NCBI GenBank assembly: GCA_022561525.1 | Contig: JADFRB010000123.1 | Location: forward strand, 1 to 6,359 | DNA length: 6,359 nucleotides | Source: Nitrospinota bacterium | Lineage (GTDB): Bacteria > Nitrospirota > Nitrospiria > Nitrospirales > UBA8639 | Direction: 5' to 3' | In this document: positions 5,417-6,359 of the stretch, piece after piece | How the letters are laid out: every line of letters begins with the position of its first letter | Position numbering within the stretch: the stretch's first letter is position 1 | Made by a program: the position numbers and the translations under genes | The notes under the pieces: generated by a model | Told to the model about the DNA's origin: nothing | What the model saw: the letters and a program-made list of their open reading frames with translations, nothing else | Database searches by the model: none

Positions 5417-5457
5417 TGGAGAAAAGGAGAAAGCCTAATTGTGGATAGTCGCGGAAC

Positions 5458-6359
5458 TTAAGACTGAAGAGGTGGCTTCTTTATTTTCAGTTTCTGCATG
5501 CGAGAACGGAGCGTACTGGGGTTTAGGCCTACAATTGCCGCCGCGCCGCGTTCACCTTCGATGACCCATTTGGTTTCTTTGAGCACCTGCTGGATATGAG
5601 TACGCTCGACTTCTTCAAGGGTGTGAAAGGTCGGGGAGGAAACTTCAAGCGGCTTCGATTTTTCAGACGAGAATGCACGGAGTTCGGGAAGGTCGTTGAG
5701 GGTGAGCGCTGCGTCTTGAGCCAAAATTACGGCACGTTCGATGGTGTTTTCGAGTTCCCGGACATTGCCTGGCCAAGGATAGGCCTCCAGCGCAGTCATG
5801 GCTTCTTGAGAGATTTTCTCAATATTTTTTCCGATTTTACTCGAAAACTTTTTCAGGAAATGCATGATCAATACGCCGATATCTTCCTTTCGATCTCGAA
5901 GGGGCGGACTTGTTATAGGAAAGACGTTGAGCCGGTAATACAAATCTTCACGAAAACTTCCGGACCTGACCGCTTGCTCTAACGCTCGATTGGTGGCAGC
6001 AATCACTCGCACATCCACTTTGGTTGTGTGCGGATTGCCCACACGTTCAAATTCGCCTTCTTGCAAAACCCGGAGCAATTTGGCTTGAAGCTCAATGGGC
6101 ATCTCACCGATTTCATCCAAAAAAATCGTTCCTTTATCCGCCAATTCAAACCGCCCAATTTTTTTGGCCACTGCCCCCGTAAATGCTCCCTTCTCATGTC
6201 CAAATAATTCCGATTCCAACAAATTTACAGGCAATCCCCCACAATTAATTGGAATGAATGATTTATCCTTTTTTTTGCTGTTTTCAAACAAAGCTTTGGC
6301 AACAAGTTCTTTACCAGTACCACTCTCTCCCAGGATAAGAATGGTGGCATCCGTATCAG
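5458..6359 (-). CDS. Sigma-54-dependent transcriptional activator (NtrC/FhlA type), N-terminus outside window
   Basis: The frame is open to the right edge; 299 residues are visible, and the in-frame TTG at 6291 is internal. Counting from the first visible residue, the AAA+ core shows Walker A GESGTGKE (10-17), the sigma-54-contacting loop GAFTGA (57-62), Walker B TIFLDE (77-82), sensor I AATNR (120-124), the Arg-finger region [10 protein letters not shown] (135-144), and the [15 protein letters not shown] block. The C-terminus is a Fis-type [23 protein letters not shown], in FhlA-like style. All key motifs are intact, so it should be an active ATPase that opens sigma-54 promoters. The signal-sensing domain (receiver, GAF or PAS) lies outside the window. 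It is in the same orientation as the three-gene operon, whose sigma-54 promoter lies 185 bases past its stop, so that operon is its likely target. Confidence 0.97.
   Translation of the reverse strand, partial: DTDATILILGESGTGKELVAKALFENSKKKDKSFIPINCGGLPVNLLESELFGHEKGAFTGAVAKKIGRFELADKGTIFLDEIGEMPIELQAKLLRVLQEGEFERVGNPHTTKVDVRVIAATNRALEQAVRSGSFREDLYYRLNVFPITSPPLRDRKEDIGVLIMHFLKKFSSKIGKNIEKISQEAMTALEAYPWPGNVRELENTIERAVILAQDAALTLNDLPELRAFSSEKSKPLEVSSPTFHTLEEVERTHIQQVLKETKWVIEGERGAAAIVGLNPSTLRSRMQKLKIKKPPLQS

Larger units (their letters stand above)
5222..5457. other. 236-base regulatory gap between activator and operon
   Basis: No gene is seen. It holds the sigma-54 promoter, an A/T-rich stretch (5288-5345) and the candidate activator sites. 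I see no clear hairpin-plus-T terminator for the activator gene, so some read-through into the operon is possible. Confidence 0.6.

Noticed and set aside
5596..5982. 128-codon plus-strand frame opposite the activator
   Set aside because: It is antisense to highly conserved AAA+ and HTH codons of the sigma-54 activator.
1..6359. CRISPR array, insertion sequence, tRNA or rRNA gene
   Set aside because: No regularly spaced repeats, transposase motifs, terminal repeats with target duplications, cloverleaf or rRNA signature were seen on either strand.

Overview
The window looks like a chromosomal segment of a Gram-negative bacterium. It carries an RND inner-membrane efflux pump, an outer-membrane-type lipoprotein with a BamE-like segment, and a sigma-54 regulatory circuit. 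The style of the Rieske-type N-terminus and the FhlA-like C-terminus of the activator would fit a Nitrospirota-like organism. That is a low-confidence impression from protein style only; no rRNA or marker gene is present.

Left half, plus strand. The window opens inside an RND permease gene whose 5' end lies outside. Its last codons are out of frame: a single missing base near 2595 replaces the expected C-terminal tail. About 360 bases of poorly coding DNA follow, with only weak short ORFs. Next come a small lipoprotein gene (3059-3577, true start uncertain) and, after two small hairpins, a broken fragment of a Rieske iron-sulfur protein gene (3610-3830). The fragment keeps the Tat/membrane anchor but no cluster-binding domain. 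It ends in a perfect 29-bp inverted repeat plus T8 (3762-3828), which looks like an extreme intrinsic terminator. A small DoxX-like membrane protein gene begins 12 bases later (3841-4209).

Right half, minus strand. A sigma-54 activator of the NtrC/FhlA type (5458-6359, N-terminus outside the window) has a complete AAA+ core with GAFTGA loop and a Fis-type HTH. Downstream of it is a consensus-perfect -24/-12 sigma-54 promoter (5272-5287). This drives an apparent three-gene operon: a 112-aa exported protein, a 58-aa charged helical cytoplasmic protein, and a 164-aa exported protein coupled to the previous gene by an ATGA overlap. I recognise none of the three families. The unit reads as an activator plus a sigma-54-controlled envelope operon, and it is the best candidate for something undescribed here.

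Three places (about 2595, 3061 and 3685) would each be repaired by adding one base to a homopolymer. They are either assembly or sequencing undercalls or a cluster of real decay; raw reads would decide.
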